Shown: piece by piece, positions 49,054 through 60,101 of the stretch
How positions within the stretch are numbered: the first letter of the stretch is position 1
Layout: each line of letters begins with the position of its first letter
Assembly: GCA_050084985.1 (NCBI GenBank)
Contig: JBITNC010000001.1
Span: 162,812,001-162,876,000, forward strand
DNA length: 64,000 bases
From: Nageia nagi
Taxonomy: Eukaryota > Pinophyta
Direction: 5' to 3'
Translations under genes and position numbers: made by a program
Notes under the pieces: generated by a model
What the model was told of the DNA's origin: nothing
What the model saw: only the letters and a program-made list of their open reading frames with translations
Databases searched by the model: none

Positions 49054-49284
49054 ATGGTTTTGAATGATTGGATAGATATGTATGCAAAGTGTGGAATAAT
49101 ACTAAAGGCCCATATACATGTATGCAAAATGGGAGCTCTAGAAGAAGATATGTACATACATCAAAGAGTAGCTGAAAATGGTTTTTCCTTGAATATTATG
49201 GTTTTGAATTCCCTAATAGACATGTATGCAAAATGTGAAATAATACACAAGGGCCAAGAATTATTTTATAGATACTTGACATGA
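49054..49284 (+). pseudogene. PPR fragment with two MYAKC motifs
   Basis: 76 open codons: MVLNDWIDMYAKCGIILKAH, GALEEDMYIHQRVAENGF, NIMVLNSLIDMYAKCEIIHK, GQELFYRYLT. This covers two PPR motifs plus the GKxIHxxVxxxGF linker between them, in the correct order, making it the best preserved piece of the field. It ends in TGATATGAAATGAT, in the place of SWNAMI codons. Confidence 0.8.
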
Positions 49285-49429
49285 TATGAAATGATTTAAA
49301 TATAGTACCATATGATCCAAAAATTATCTTGGATAAGGAAAGAAATTTTTTGAAACAAATATTTTCTAAGTATCAAAAACTAGTCCAAAAATGATAAGTT
49401 AGTAAAAAAACACAAAGCCTAGGAATTGT

Positions 49430-49490
49430 TTAACAAGATGCATGATGCAAGCATAGTTTCATGGAATGCAATTGTTAGGTGTGAAGCTGA
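49430..49490 (+). pseudogene. PPR motif fragment
   Basis: Reads KMHDASIVSWNAIVRCE, one PPR motif end, preceded by the CCTAGGAATTGTTTAACAAG block also found in the tandem units at 44960-45195. Confidence 0.65.
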
Positions 49491-49563
49491 ACTCTATAAC
49501 CTTTGTAAGCAATCTTTCTAGTACATATTCTAAATAGATCAAAGACCTCATTGCAAAAGATCA

Positions 49564-49619
49564 ATTCAAATTATGAATATGCGGAGATTATTAATCTAGG
49601 TAATATTCATAATTTGAAT
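49564..49619. repeat. 17-bp perfect inverted repeat (hairpin)
   Basis: ATTCAAATTATGAATAT at 49564-49580 and its exact complement at 49603-49619, separated by 22 bases. It could form a stem-loop or be the centre of a small inverted-repeat element. No coding function seen. Confidence 0.8.
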
Positions 49620-50709
49620 CAATCTCTTTCAAGAAGGTATTATAGGCTATATTATGTGCTTTGTAAGAACTATTTTTTAGTCTCTCATTATTTGAATGAG
49701 AAATTAAAAAAGGCTCTTAGCAAAGCATAAAATTTAGCCTATAAAGAACAAAAATTTAATAGCTTGAGAAACCTTTATGTGTATATATATATATTAATGA
49801 TGACTAATCAATTCTATTGGCCACCTCTTGATGGAAATTATGTAATATATATGCCCTTACACAATTTCAACTAAAGTATATCATGAATAGGTTAACATAG
49901 TAACCTGATCTCTGGAGTAGGTTTGTTCCTTATCCATTGGGTGTAAATGAAAATAATAAGTAACAAGAAAGAAACAAAAGAAAGTAGAGTGCAAGAAATA
50001 AAGCAAGAAAGATAGGGAGCAAGAGTGAAGCAAGGGGCAGATCACTAGTTTGGTGTAGGCTTTCACATAACGTGAAACCTTGGCAAGAATGTAGTGTAGA
50101 AGCAATAGTGTAAGATTTCATTCTCTAAATTATTCTTCAACTTAACTCTACCATATAAGTAGACACAGTTATACCAACAACTTGTTGTTATCATTCAGGA
50201 AATATCCATTACTTGCCACAATATAACTAGATTAAGAATAATAAAACCAAGTGTTGGACAAGAAAGGTCAAGATGGCATTATATTACTAATAGAACAAAA
50301 GGTCATCAAAAACGAATACAAGAGGCAATAATAGAAATTCTAACCCCTTTTGCTCTATCTTCAACTAAATTTATACTAGGCTAGAATGGTTTTAGAATGA
50401 CTGAAACAAAATAGTTACAAAATGGCCCAAAGATTTTGGCCTTCTTTTAATAAATAGCTAACTATTTCTACCACATGGCATTTTATTTCTAAAAATTGAA
50501 AGATTTAGAATTGTAACTACCTCTAAATTGTGACAAGCATGTTTTCTAGGTGCTATTTGAACCTATATTACATTTACAAAAGATTCCCTAATTGATTATG
50601 ATGATTTCAGAGCTTTTCCATCTTCCAATGGTTATTTTAGAGCCTTCTCAATTTTAGGCTCATATTTTGAATTCTTTTGGTGAAGTTGTTCTTGGGCAAA
50701 GATTCCTTT
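49620..50709. other. No assignable gene
   Basis: AT-rich sequence with a short TATATATATATA run near 49785. Two overlapping minus-strand frames near 49881-50121 are low-complexity. An LTR of element E might lie here or further left, but no partner copy exists in the window to prove it. Confidence 0.35.
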
Positions 50710-51150
50710 TGTTACATCTGACATCATCAATCTTTGGACTATGGTTTTGAAGGCTTTCATTTTTTGTTGACATCACTTCCTTTTTGCACCTTTGTAAGGT
50801 GAAGCAAGTAACTCTAGGAGATATTAGTTTTGCTTATGACATCATCCTTCTCTAAATCAGTTCTTTTGGCCAAAGTGGGTTTCACTTTACTTTGCTAACA
50901 TTACATCCTTTTGTGCTCTAGAACACCTAATTTAGCTACTGCAAAACTTTTAGCTTTATCTACTAATGTCACTACTCCCAGAGTTTGATTTTAGACAAAA
51001 ATAATACTCACTTATACTCTACTAACATCACCTCTTTTCATGCCTTGAAACACCTAACTTAGCTACCACATAACTTTTAGCACTACTTGCTAACATCACC
51101 ATTCTCTAAGTCTAGTTTTAGGCAAAATCCTATACTCTACTGACATCATA
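50710..51150. repeat. Degenerate repeat field with recurring '(T)AACATCA(C/T)'
   Basis: A motif near ACTCTACTAACATCACC / CTGACATCATC recurs about every 50-70 bases: 50718, 50769, 50838, 50900, 50966, 51024, 51093, 51142. Between 50920 and 51150 a longer unit of about 110 bases with AACACCTAACTTAGCTAC and ACTTTTAGC occurs twice. It lies where the 3' untranslated region of element E is expected. Tandem repeats in that place are known from other Tat-lineage elements. Confidence 0.7.
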
Positions 51151-51579
51151 TTTGGAGATAGGTATAATTAGTGCATTTTCTTATCAAAACTATCCAAAAT
51201 TTATGGAATATTTAGGATGAGTTTGTTAAAACATCCTTCCTTAGACAAATAAGAACAATACACATCGAGAAGCCACTAGGGTGTTATGCTATGTATGCAT
51301 ATACATTTGGTGATATCTACGAGAAAATTTTGCTTTTTACACAAGAAATTTTGAACCCAATGAAAAACTTTGAAAAGGGAAAGGAACTAAGCTTCAATTC
51401 TATGAACTTAGGAACTGCTAAACCTTTCCCCAATTTACATGCATTTTGGAGAAGTCTTTTAACCTTGAATGAGCTAGGGCTATAGTATTTAAAACTTCAT
51501 AGGACACTTGCCATGTTTCTGCAACAACTACTATAAGCTAACCCCAACTTTTGCCTAATAATCAAAGAGTTTTAACAAA

Positions 51580-54500
51580 TTCACCTCATCAAAAGAGGAT
51601 AGCATTGCTTCCACATCATCAATTTGCTTGCTATTTTTCTAAATATTTTTGAAAATTTTGATTTTAGAACTAGTGAATCATAAATCTTCCATAATTTTGG
51701 GACTCCCAATGTGGTTAATTTTTGCAACTCTATCTTCAAAGTCTTTGTTCCTTGCAATTGGTTCAACATGTTTTTGATCTCTTAACAAACCCACTTTCCT
51801 TGTAGTTGGTAATTGATTACTACCATAAGTTCAACTCGATCCCTAATATTTAGGGCCTATAAACCTTCATTTTAAATTTCATTTAGTTTCTTATTTTCTT
51901 TCTTGGCCTCTTCTAATATAGGATATAGGATACCCTCACTCTACCGACATCTACTTCAAGCCCTTTTAATTCCAACAAACACATTTCAACATGATCCCTA
52001 AGATGAATCAATTTCTTGATTTCTTGGTATCTTTATTCCCAAAATTTCTCCTTTATGGCTAACAAGAGACCCTTATCCACTCTGTACTTCTTCATGCTTT
52101 ATTGTAATTAAGCTACATTTGCATTTATACTATCAATGATTGAGTCTTTTGATGCAATTTTTATTATTCTTGTAGCTATTTTTGCATCTTTTTTAGCAAT
52201 AGTGGCATCCTTTTTGCTCATGCTATCAATGGTAGGAGTGGTAGCTAGACTTTCCCTTAAAATAGCTATATTGTTATCGATAGCTTTCAACTTGACATTT
52301 TAAGCAACCAACTGCTTCTTCATCGCTTCATGGGCCTTTTGTAGCTTGTTATACTTGACCTCTAGTTTGTCCAACTTTGATATATTTAGGTCTATAGTAG
52401 TTTATAACAACTCATTCTTATCACTTCAGGGAATGCTTCTCATATCTATCATCACCCAAGTGTTCATGGAGGTTAAATCGCTATGCCCTTCCTAGGGATC
52501 TTGGGCTATAGCCATCTCTAACACTTTATTATTTGAATCCATGGAAGTTTGAAGCCTTACTGGATTATCAAGTGCTAGGATTTTCTTCAATTACTTCCAC
52601 ATCCATTATTCTTGGTTACTCTTCATTTTTTGGTACTACTGCATAATCCCATCAATGAACACTTGCTTCCTAGATATAGTGATGAATGGAGATCCAACAC
52701 TCAAGTCCTAGGAAGGGGAGACCATAACTTGTTTTATTAGTATTACAATATTGGCTTGGTTGGATCCTAAATTTTTGCTATTAATGGGATTTATTATGGA
52801 AAATATTGGATTGGTGGTGGTGATGATGGTATAGTGATGACATCAGTAAGAGGAGCAATAGAGGAAATCGATGTGGAAGGGGTAGGATCATGCCATTGGA
52901 AAGGTAGTGGTAACATTAGAATTGGTTATGTGGTGGGTGTAAGAGAGGTCATCATAACTATAGAAAGGAGGGATTGAGTGGAAATGGGTGAGACAACTTG
53001 AATAAAAATTGGTATGATAGGTTTTGTTATGAAGGTATCCGAAAGAGAAGTAGAAGGAAGAGAAATTTAAAGTGTACTTGTTAGAGTGGGGGTCCTCTTC
53101 TTTTTCTTAGGAAAAAGTGGGCCTTCTGAGCTTTCCTCTTTACTATATACACTTCTCACCCTTTTTATGCCCCTTTTATGGCTTCAAAGGTAGCTTCTCT
53201 AACCTCTTCTTCAGCTTTCTTCTCTTGGCTAATTTCTTGAGCTTCCAGCTGATCTTATTCTTCTTCATCATTGCTTCTAAGATACTCTTCAATAGTGACA
53301 TCTAAAGGGTATTCCATATTCCACATATACTTGAACACATCATTGAGGTTAGACTCAAGGGGGGTGAATTTATTCCCTAATTCAATTTGGTATTGGTTAA
53401 ATGCAGTAAGTTTATCCTCACTCCACTTAAGCCTTCTCAATGTAGCCAAAATTTTTTGGGATTTGAATCGATCCTTGGATTAAAAACTACCTTCTCATAA
53501 AAACTCATCCAAGGCGATAATAAATATTTAGCAATCATACAAATGGGTATTGATTTATCCCTCTCCTCCAAATTTCTCCACTAGTCTAGCTCTGGTTTAT
53601 CTTTTGCTTTGAAGCTAGGAGGGTTGGGCTAATTTTTCAACCTTTTACCAAAGACATCTTCTGGATCATACAACTGATATTAAATAATTCTTTTAAACTT
53701 CAACCCAAGTAGCTTCTCTTTTAGTTGGTCACCCCCTCCTCTACTTTAGAGTACCAAGTCATGCACCTTATGAGGTAGAGCATAAACTAGTCTCTTCTTA
53801 GCTATAGCTCCATAGTTTGCATCTACATAATCTATTTTCCTTCCATACTCTATACTAAAGATCCAATTAGTGATGTGTATAGGTAACAAGAAAGGGGCAC
53901 CAATGAAACCATAAATTCTAATGAATGTTCCTTCCTTAGCAAAGAACCAATCTCCAATCTCACCATGAGGCATCCAAAGATACAATTTTGATGCATTCGA
54001 TAACATTGGAATTTTAGGAGCAAATAGACTCATGGCTAGAACTAAAAAATTTTCCACAAAACTATAGTAATCGATCGATGACCTTACTTCTTTGGTCCAT
54101 TTATCCATAGACCTGAGGGACCCATCTCCATCATGCTTAAATAAGGTCAATATTTTGAAGAATCCTAAATTTTGATGAATTACCAACCAAACAATATACA
54201 ATGCATATGCAAAGTGAGATCCTTGATCAATTTCTACCAATTATTCTAAAATCCTATCTAAAATAGAAATAACCCAATCATAAATGGTGGGAGTATTTGG
54301 GTGAGAGATCTAGTAGGCTATAGTAAGCTTTGTTGGTGAGATATATTTATCTAACCTTTCCCCTACTACTACTGATAACATAGATAACAACAATTATAGG
54401 TACAAGGAGAAACTAGACAACAACACTTTAGAATTTGGAACCTCTAAGAAATTCAAAGCACCATCCACATTCCTATTGAGCTGAGATAGGATGTTCATCC

Positions 54501-54900
54501 TCATATTTGAGCTTGGTCTTATGTCCCAATTTATCAAGATAGGGGAGACAATGGGGTAGGTGGATTAAAAGTGCTAGCTAAAGATGTGGGATCTAGACTA
54601 AGAACCAGCTTCCCTTGTAAATTCTTTACAACCCTCATTATAGGATCAAATGCCCCTTTGATTAGCTCTATCAACTTTGGTAATAGGAAACATCTATGGG
54701 GAATAAAATACATAATTACTAACCCCATTGGTGTGTGAGCAATATGATTAAATCCAAAAGTAGGATACTTACCTTCTGTGATGCCCTTTGGATTCTTATT
54801 TTGAGCTGTTATCTTTGTGTCCCATAGCAAATCCATTAAATCCATAACCCTTTTAACCACCCTCCTTGGAGTTGGCAACATATTCTTTCTAGACTATGCT
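51580..54900 (-). pseudogene. Extra ORF ('ORF3') of element E, coiled-coil protein of unknown function
   Basis: A decayed coding region of about 1,100 codons downstream of pol. The N-terminal part is open at 54881-54534 (MLPTPRRVVKRVMDLMDLLW, FGFNHIAHTPMGLVIMYFIP) and 54240-53746 (164 codons, with GSLRSMDKWTKEVRSSIDYY, SLFAPKIPMLSNASKLYLWM, HGEIGDWFF, TFIRIYGFIGAPFLLPIHIT). A middle acidic part follows near 53255-53450. The C-terminal part near 52400-51580 is a coiled coil (KLDKLEVKYNKLQKAHEAMK, and a short repeat of KKDA and KIA type). No RT, protease or integrase motif, no signal peptide and no clear membrane segment, so an env-like role is not supported. Similar extra ORFs of unknown function accompany some plant Tat elements. 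Function unknown. Confidence 0.6.
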
Positions 54901-55324
54901 ATGCTTCTAAGTATACCCTACTTCAATTTAATAACTCTAAATGACACTCTACATTTCCTAGCACTATTGAAGACTGGAAACTCAGATAACTACTACTCTT
55001 CAAAAGATCTAGAGTTTGTATGTTTTGAAATGCACAACCTTTTCTTCTTTTATTATTAAATTCCCATACATCACATTTGTGTTTTCAATCATGCAACATG
55101 ACTACCATGCCATTTGAATTAATAATCAATTTGATGCTTCCAAGCTTTTCTTGGGAACCCTGATTCCAACGAAGCCTAAAATGCATCAAGTCATTAATAT
55201 TACCAATGAATAAAAAATAGTCTTACATGAAAATTAAATGCAAACACATCATATTTACAATATTTACAAATGTAGTAAATTTTGTTTTAAAATCATTCTC
55301 TTTCCCGTGCAAGCTTGTAATGTT

Positions 55325-56520
55325 TCAAATGCTATCTATTTACTAAAATTGGGAGTTTCCACTTGCTTAATTTGGCTATTTCAAAAGTATTTCTCCCAAC
55401 ACACTTGGCTATGATGTATGGTCCTGACCACAAAGACTCAAACTTCTTATGCTTTCTAGGTTTGGCTCTATCTTCGTCCCATTTTAAAATAAGATCTCCT
55501 TCATTGAAGGTGTTCAAAGAAGCTTTTTGAGTATCAAACCACCTCTTTAAAATTTTATTTCTCTTTTGTAAATTTAGATATGACTTATTCTAGGACCTTT
55601 CAGATGTAATAGTTCATTCATCTATACTTGAAGTGGTTCAAATCCTTCACCATATTCTTGAAGTATTGTCAAAGTAGGAAGCTCTATATGACTTGGTAGC
55701 AAATCCCTTTTTCATACACAAACACATATGGACTAGTCTTGATAGCCAAATTTATAGTGATTCTATTTGCTCATAATGCCCAATTTAGCTTCTCATGCTA
55801 GGTCTAGGGATTATCCTCTACAATTCTCTAAAGGATCCTTAACAAATTCTTGTTTGTCGATTCAACCAGCCCATTACCCTATGAATAGTAATTTGAGGAA
55901 GTCTTCTGATAGATCTCATATCTCATAGAAAAATCGATAATATCTATCCCTACAAATGCCAAGCCATTATAAAAAATGATTGTTTGAGGAATTTCATACC
56001 TAGTAATCAACTTTTCAATGAATTTTAGAATAGTTTTCTAATTTGCTTCTTTCATGGCTTCTACTTCATCCCATTTGGTGAAATAATCAGTGGTGGTAAT
56101 AATGAATTTATGCCCAATTGAAGAGTTTGGATTAATAATTCCAATAAATTCTAATCCCCACTATTGAAAAGGTTCTTCCACCTAAATTGGTTCTAATGGT
56201 AAATCCACCTTTCTCTTTCTATCTACAAACCTTTGACATTTCTCACAACTTTGAACTTTCGTAAAAGCATACTTGAACATAGTGGGCTAGTAATAACCCA
56301 CTTGAATTATTTCACCCATCATTGTATATCTAGAATAATGATCTTTAGATACCTTGGAATGAAATTCTTTGATCAATTTTGCTATCTTGGATGAAGGTGT
56401 ACACCTCAGCAATACTCCATCATCATTTCTTCTATAAAGCACTTGGTCAATTTTTGTATAATTTTGGGCATGAATTTTAAATCTTCTTCTTTGTGATACA
56501 TTTAAATGCATGGAGATTTT
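55325..56520 (-). pseudogene. Element E integrase
   Basis: Zinc-binding lead: RRRFKIHAQNYTKIDQVLYR, HSKVSKDHYSRYTMMGEI, then CEKCQRFVDRK. Core: GLEFIGIINPNSS, where a D-F-I first Asp is expected; FIITTTDYFTKWDEVEAM; TIIFYNGLAFVG, with the second Asp now Tyr; and GNGLVESTNKNLLRIL with the Glu. C-terminal: FNEGDLILKWDEDRAKPRKH, KFESLWSGPYIIAKC, VGRNTFEIA, end HLKHYKL (55517-55325). Stops are scattered, and a frame change lies between core and C-terminus. Catalytically dead. Confidence 0.87.
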
Positions 56521-56529
56521 ACCAGATTC

Positions 56530-57150
56530 AAAATACCTATTTAATTGGCCTATTTAGTAATTTTTCTCCATGTCTAGTTCCTCATTCAGAATTACTTGTT
56601 CGATGAAATATACACTATTTTTTCCTTCAACATCTCTAGCTAATTGCTCACAAAGGGCCTTTCCCTTTATGAGTTTAGTAGGTCTAATTTCCACATCATA
56701 TATTAAAATTTTAGAAATCCATCTAGGTATACCTTCCCTAATTTCTCCTTGCATTATGTAAGATCAAACATCTGGATGTATAATTAAGACCAAGACTCTA
56801 CTTTGACCTATATAATGTTTCAACTTTTCCAAAGACTTTAGTATTGCTAGGATCTATTTTTCCACAAAAGTGTACTTCTCCTCACATTTATTCATAGTTT
56901 GACTAAAAAAGGCAATAGAAAATTCTTCATTATTTTTAAATTTCTATGTTAGGATAGCTACAATACTTGAATTAGAGCCATATGCATACAAAATGAACTC
57001 CTTGCTGAAATCTGGGTTCCTTAAGACAAGCACCCTAGTTATTGCAAACTTGACTCTTTTAAATGTTTCTTTTCCTTCTTCAATCCATTTGAACATAGCA
57101 TTTTTTTTAACATGAAATTAATAGGCTTAATAATGCTTGAAAAATCTTGA
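56530..57150 (-). pseudogene. Element E first RNase H (gypsy type)
   Basis: Downstream of the RT thumb (KVLQSFMDRL near 57150). Recognisable pieces are weak in the middle. The end block IPRWISKILIYDVEIRPTKL and GKALCEQLARD (56754-56554) matches the W-x-xxLxxFDFxIxxxKxGKALAD-type end of the domain. Stops are frequent at 56770-57100. Confidence 0.7.
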
Positions 57151-57900
57151 ATGAATCTTCTTACAAAGTTAATCTATCCATAAAAGATTGTAAAACCTTT
57201 TCATTTGAAGGAAGAGATAATTTGTTTATTGTTTCTACCCTATCCGAATCAATAGCCCAACCTTCTTTTAAAATAAAATGTTCAAGAATATTTCCTTTAT
57301 CTACTACAAAAATTAACCTTTTGGATTTAAAGAAATTCCATACCTTCTACATTTGATAAAAACCTACTCCATATGCTATACATGGGAACTCCTATCATGA
57401 GAGAAAATAGTGATATCATCCAAGTATACTAGCATAATTTTATTTACCATTTCTCCAAAAGCATAGTCTATAGCCCTTTGAAAGGTTGATCCTACATTTG
57501 ATAATATAAAATGTATTCTTTGGAAAGCAAACATTCCCCATTTGGTTGTAAAAGCCATTTTGAACTGATCTTCATTTTTTACCTAGACTTGATTATACCC
57601 TAAAAAACCATCTAGTAATAAGAATATTTCCACTCTGGCCATAGTATTTAATATTTGTTCCATAGGTGGTAGAGGATAGTGATATTTTAATGAGACTCTA
57701 CTTAAACCTCTAAATTCCACACATAGTTGAATCTCTCCACTTTTCTTTCTAACTGGGACTAAGTTTGCCACCCATGTAGAATGTTTAATAGGATATATGA
57801 TACTAGCTTTATACAGTTTCAAAACTTCTTATTTCATCACTAATTCAATCTTGGGGTTTACTGGCCTCTATTTAGGAAGAATTTCATACTCCTTATGATT
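57150..57900 (-). pseudogene. Element E reverse transcriptase
   Basis: ASIIYPIKHSTWVANLVPVR, KKSGEIQLCVEFRGLSRVSL (Glu replaces the usual Asp of CVDFR), YHYPLPPMEQILNTMA, then FLLLDGFLGYNQV with the catalytic Asp, a stop, MAFTTKWGMFAFQRI, and YLDDITIFSHD with YLDD intact at 57415-57426. The thumb reads ILKEGWAIDSDRVETI. Single frame apart from stops. Confidence 0.9.
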
Positions 57901-58059
57901 ATCAGGGTTTATAATTATACCCTTTAATCTTACCTAATCATTTCTATTGAAAAACCCTTCGAATGGAATTAGATCTCTAGGAATTATATTGTTGTTCAAT
58001 TGGATTATATCTTGTTCCTGAAAGATGTCAACATCTTCTTCTCCTACTACATGATACAT

Positions 58060-58600
58060 AGTCTATTATAGCAAATATTGATTGATTTTAGCCTCATCTC
58101 TAAAGACTTTCCAAAAGGAATCATTATCTAGAATGGAATATCTAAAGATAAGTTGAACCCCCTTTTTCTGGAACCAATCACTGGTGGGATCAAAATTGGC
58201 TCTCATTTGAGCCAGAGCATCTGCTTCTTGATTCAACCTCCTTGGAATGGATTGTATGTGCAGAGCTTCAAAATTTTCAAGTAGATCCAATAGTCTATTT
58301 CTATAAGACTTTAAATAATGATGTTTAATAGAGCACTTGCCTATGACTTGGTTTACAAATTAAATTTGAGTCTCCTTTAATTTTCACATAGTAGATTTAC
58401 ATTTTAATTGCTTATTCCAGACCAAGGAAAAGGACTTCATACTCAAACACATTATTGGTGCACATCCATGTGAGCTTGTATGAGAATTTATGAATTTTTC
58501 CCATTGAATCAATCAAGACAATCCTAGTACTTGACCCATTTTTAGATCTGGCTCCATCAAAGAACATTTTCTAGACTTCACCTTTTTTGAACTCTTCATT
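58060..58600 (-). pseudogene. Element E second RNase H (aRNH), upstream of RT
   Basis: KMFFDGARSKNGSSTRIV contains the first catalytic Asp (FDGA). Then HKFSYKLTWMCTNNVFEYEV with the catalytic Glu, LFLGLE, a GDSNLICK block with the second Asp, and the end block LHIQSIPRRLNQEADALAQM (58290-58200), followed by FWKVFRDEAKINQYLL. The domain sits between protease and RT, not between RNase H and integrase. Element F has the same order. Confidence 0.85.
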
Positions 58601-58720
58601 GGTGAGCTTTGGGATGAAAGGCTCTGGTTCCATCAAATAATAATTCCTAAAATCCATGTCATAAATGGTGCTAAGCATATTCATAGACACAAGATCTTTG
58701 ATTTGCAATTCCTCCAATAA

Positions 58721-59460
58721 CTACTCACTCTCTTCCAACTCACTCAAGATTGCATTGACCTCTTCCTTCTTTTCTACATGAACGTCAAAAAAAATTTCAT
58801 TATCCAACCTTACTCTCTTATCTCCATAATTAATTAAATAATGAGTGTAATCCATTACTAAATAACCCCCTATTTTTGTTATGACCTCCATACATAGACA
58901 TAACTGAAAAAGAGGAGGAAGTTCAACTACTACAATTTCCTTAGTGATGCCCATAGAAAGACACTTATGTATCTTTAGAACTATATCTTTGATAAGCCTA
59001 ATAGTCTTAACTGGGTTGAGTCTAACTACAACACTCTTATAGATTTTCTAGTAAGAAGTAGCCCCATTACATCACATACTACTTTAGGCATGATTGTAGT
59101 GGCTTATCCAGAATTGAATAAATAATTATGTATCACATACCCATCGACCTCTAAAGTCATATAAAAAGTTGGAGGTTTATTTTTTCCCATTCTTGGATAT
59201 TTGGATGTCTCAAACAAGTTTACCACCCTATCCATTCCTTCATTTAATGCTATGAGGGTTGCTCTTAGTAAATTGATTTGCCCATGGATTTTTTAGGCAT
59301 CAAATAAACATATCTTTGAAGGGGTTCTCTTTAATTCTTCCACAATATTGAAATCATGAATGACTAGATACTTACCATCTTTTTTGATGAACCTTTGTTG
59401 AAAATGTTGAGTATCATCCCTCATCTGATGCCTAGTGAGCAAGAAAAACCTTAACTTTTA
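58721..59460 (-). pseudogene. Element E protease
   Basis: Lead text RMGKNKPPTFYMTLEVDGYV, then NYLFNSG at the active site (FNSG codons at 59107-59118), where D-S/T-G is the norm, so the catalytic Asp is Asn; a stop follows. ATTIMPKVVCDVMGL, then ITKEIVVVELPPLFQLCLCM and ITKIGGYLVMDYTHYLI (58954-58721), match the conserved C-terminal part of Tat proteases. Inactive. Confidence 0.82.
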
Positions 59461-59840
59461 GATCATCGGATCACTGACTTCATCAACTTTAGGCATTTAT
59501 CTGGCTTCCAAAATTGGAAATTTATGAGATGCAACTTCTTTTGGGAGTTTCGTGTTCATAGAACAGACTTCTTGGAGGCTACTAGATTGTGACCTTTTGA
59601 ATATTAAACTCTTTTATCTAGGATATTTGATACATGAGGCCTCTTTGCAGACCTTATTTCTACAGCAAAAATGCCTACATTAATTGGGGTGAAATTCATC
59701 AAATTTACATTTTGACTCATATCATTAGCTACACTAGGTGGAGGAATTCCTTTGCTTTTCAACAAGTACTCCTAATATTGATATATAGGGTAAAAGGTTT
59801 ATTCATGATCATCATTTCAAGCTAAACATAAGCCTACTAT

Positions 59841-60101
59841 CTACCTAAAACAAGAAGCTTGATCTGTATTCTCTACTAGCACATGTTGGTTTTGATCTTT
59901 TTCTATAGGCAGATATGGTAGTCTCTTAGCATTATTTTGTCTACTCAAGAGGGTGATCTGGTTTGCCATGTTCCTACATAAAGCTTTCAATTTTTGTATC
60001 TCATTTTGTGAGGGAGAAACTTGATTTACTCCAAACTGATGTGGGGTTGGTAAAGCCAAAGGAGCTCTTGGGGTAGGTAAGGCTAATGGAAACTGATCCA
60101 A
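59841..60101 (-). pseudogene. Element E gag-pol lead region, truncated
   Basis: 86 open codons with a Pro/Leu/Ala-rich start (FPLALPTPRAPLALPTP), then EIQKLKALCRNMANQITLLS, a short helical segment. It fits the low-complexity gag-protease junction of Tat polyproteins. Its upstream continuation is missing: the next bases belong to element D on the opposite strand. Confidence 0.5.

Larger units (their letters stand above)
44916..49320. repeat. Dispersed ATATGATATGAAATGAT motif, both orientations
   Basis: More than ten copies of a unit near CATATGATATGAAATGAT followed by (C/T)(A/T)AAGT(A/G)CACCA, direct or inverted: for example 44920, 45670, 45740, 45820, 45990, 46855, 47605, 47900, 47935, 48240, 48720-48830, 49280. 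Some copies directly follow PPR codons at the place of the SWNAMI motif, so the unit may have started as a degraded PPR segment. Confidence 0.7.
44585..49490. other. Field of scrambled PPR-gene fragments
   Basis: At least eight separate pieces of pentatricopeptide-repeat protein sequence of the PLS/E class lie here on both strands, in the wrong order and mostly 20-80 codons long. PPR proteins of this class bind organelle RNA and act in RNA editing. Between the pieces a short AT-rich motif (ATATGATATGAAATGAT and its complement) recurs, and several blocks of 50-100 bases are repeated directly or inverted (for example 44585-44690 versus 48895-49000; GTGGTAAGTT-GCAAAAACAT at 44691, 46733 and, as a variant, 48282). 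No intact PPR gene is present. Confidence 0.8.
51580..60101 (-). mobile_element. Tat-type Ty3/gypsy element 'E', 5'-truncated
   Basis: Minus-strand element read from 60101 leftward: end of gag or polyprotein lead, protease, aRNH, RT, RNase H, integrase, then about 450 bases without gene and a long extra ORF ending near 51580. RNase H duplication and motif details place it in the Tat lineage. From about 58290 to 56287 the pol text stays in one frame with stops only; further frame changes occur in the protease and in the integrase C-terminus. The 5' LTR, PBS and most of gag are missing because the element ends abruptly at element D. The 3' LTR is not identified. Confidence 0.85.

Noticed and set aside
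51580-54900. Env-like gene of an Athila-type element
   Set aside because: No signal peptide, no transmembrane segment and no fusion-like region visible. The C-terminal half is a soluble coiled coil, and the presence of aRNH points to Tat, not Athila.
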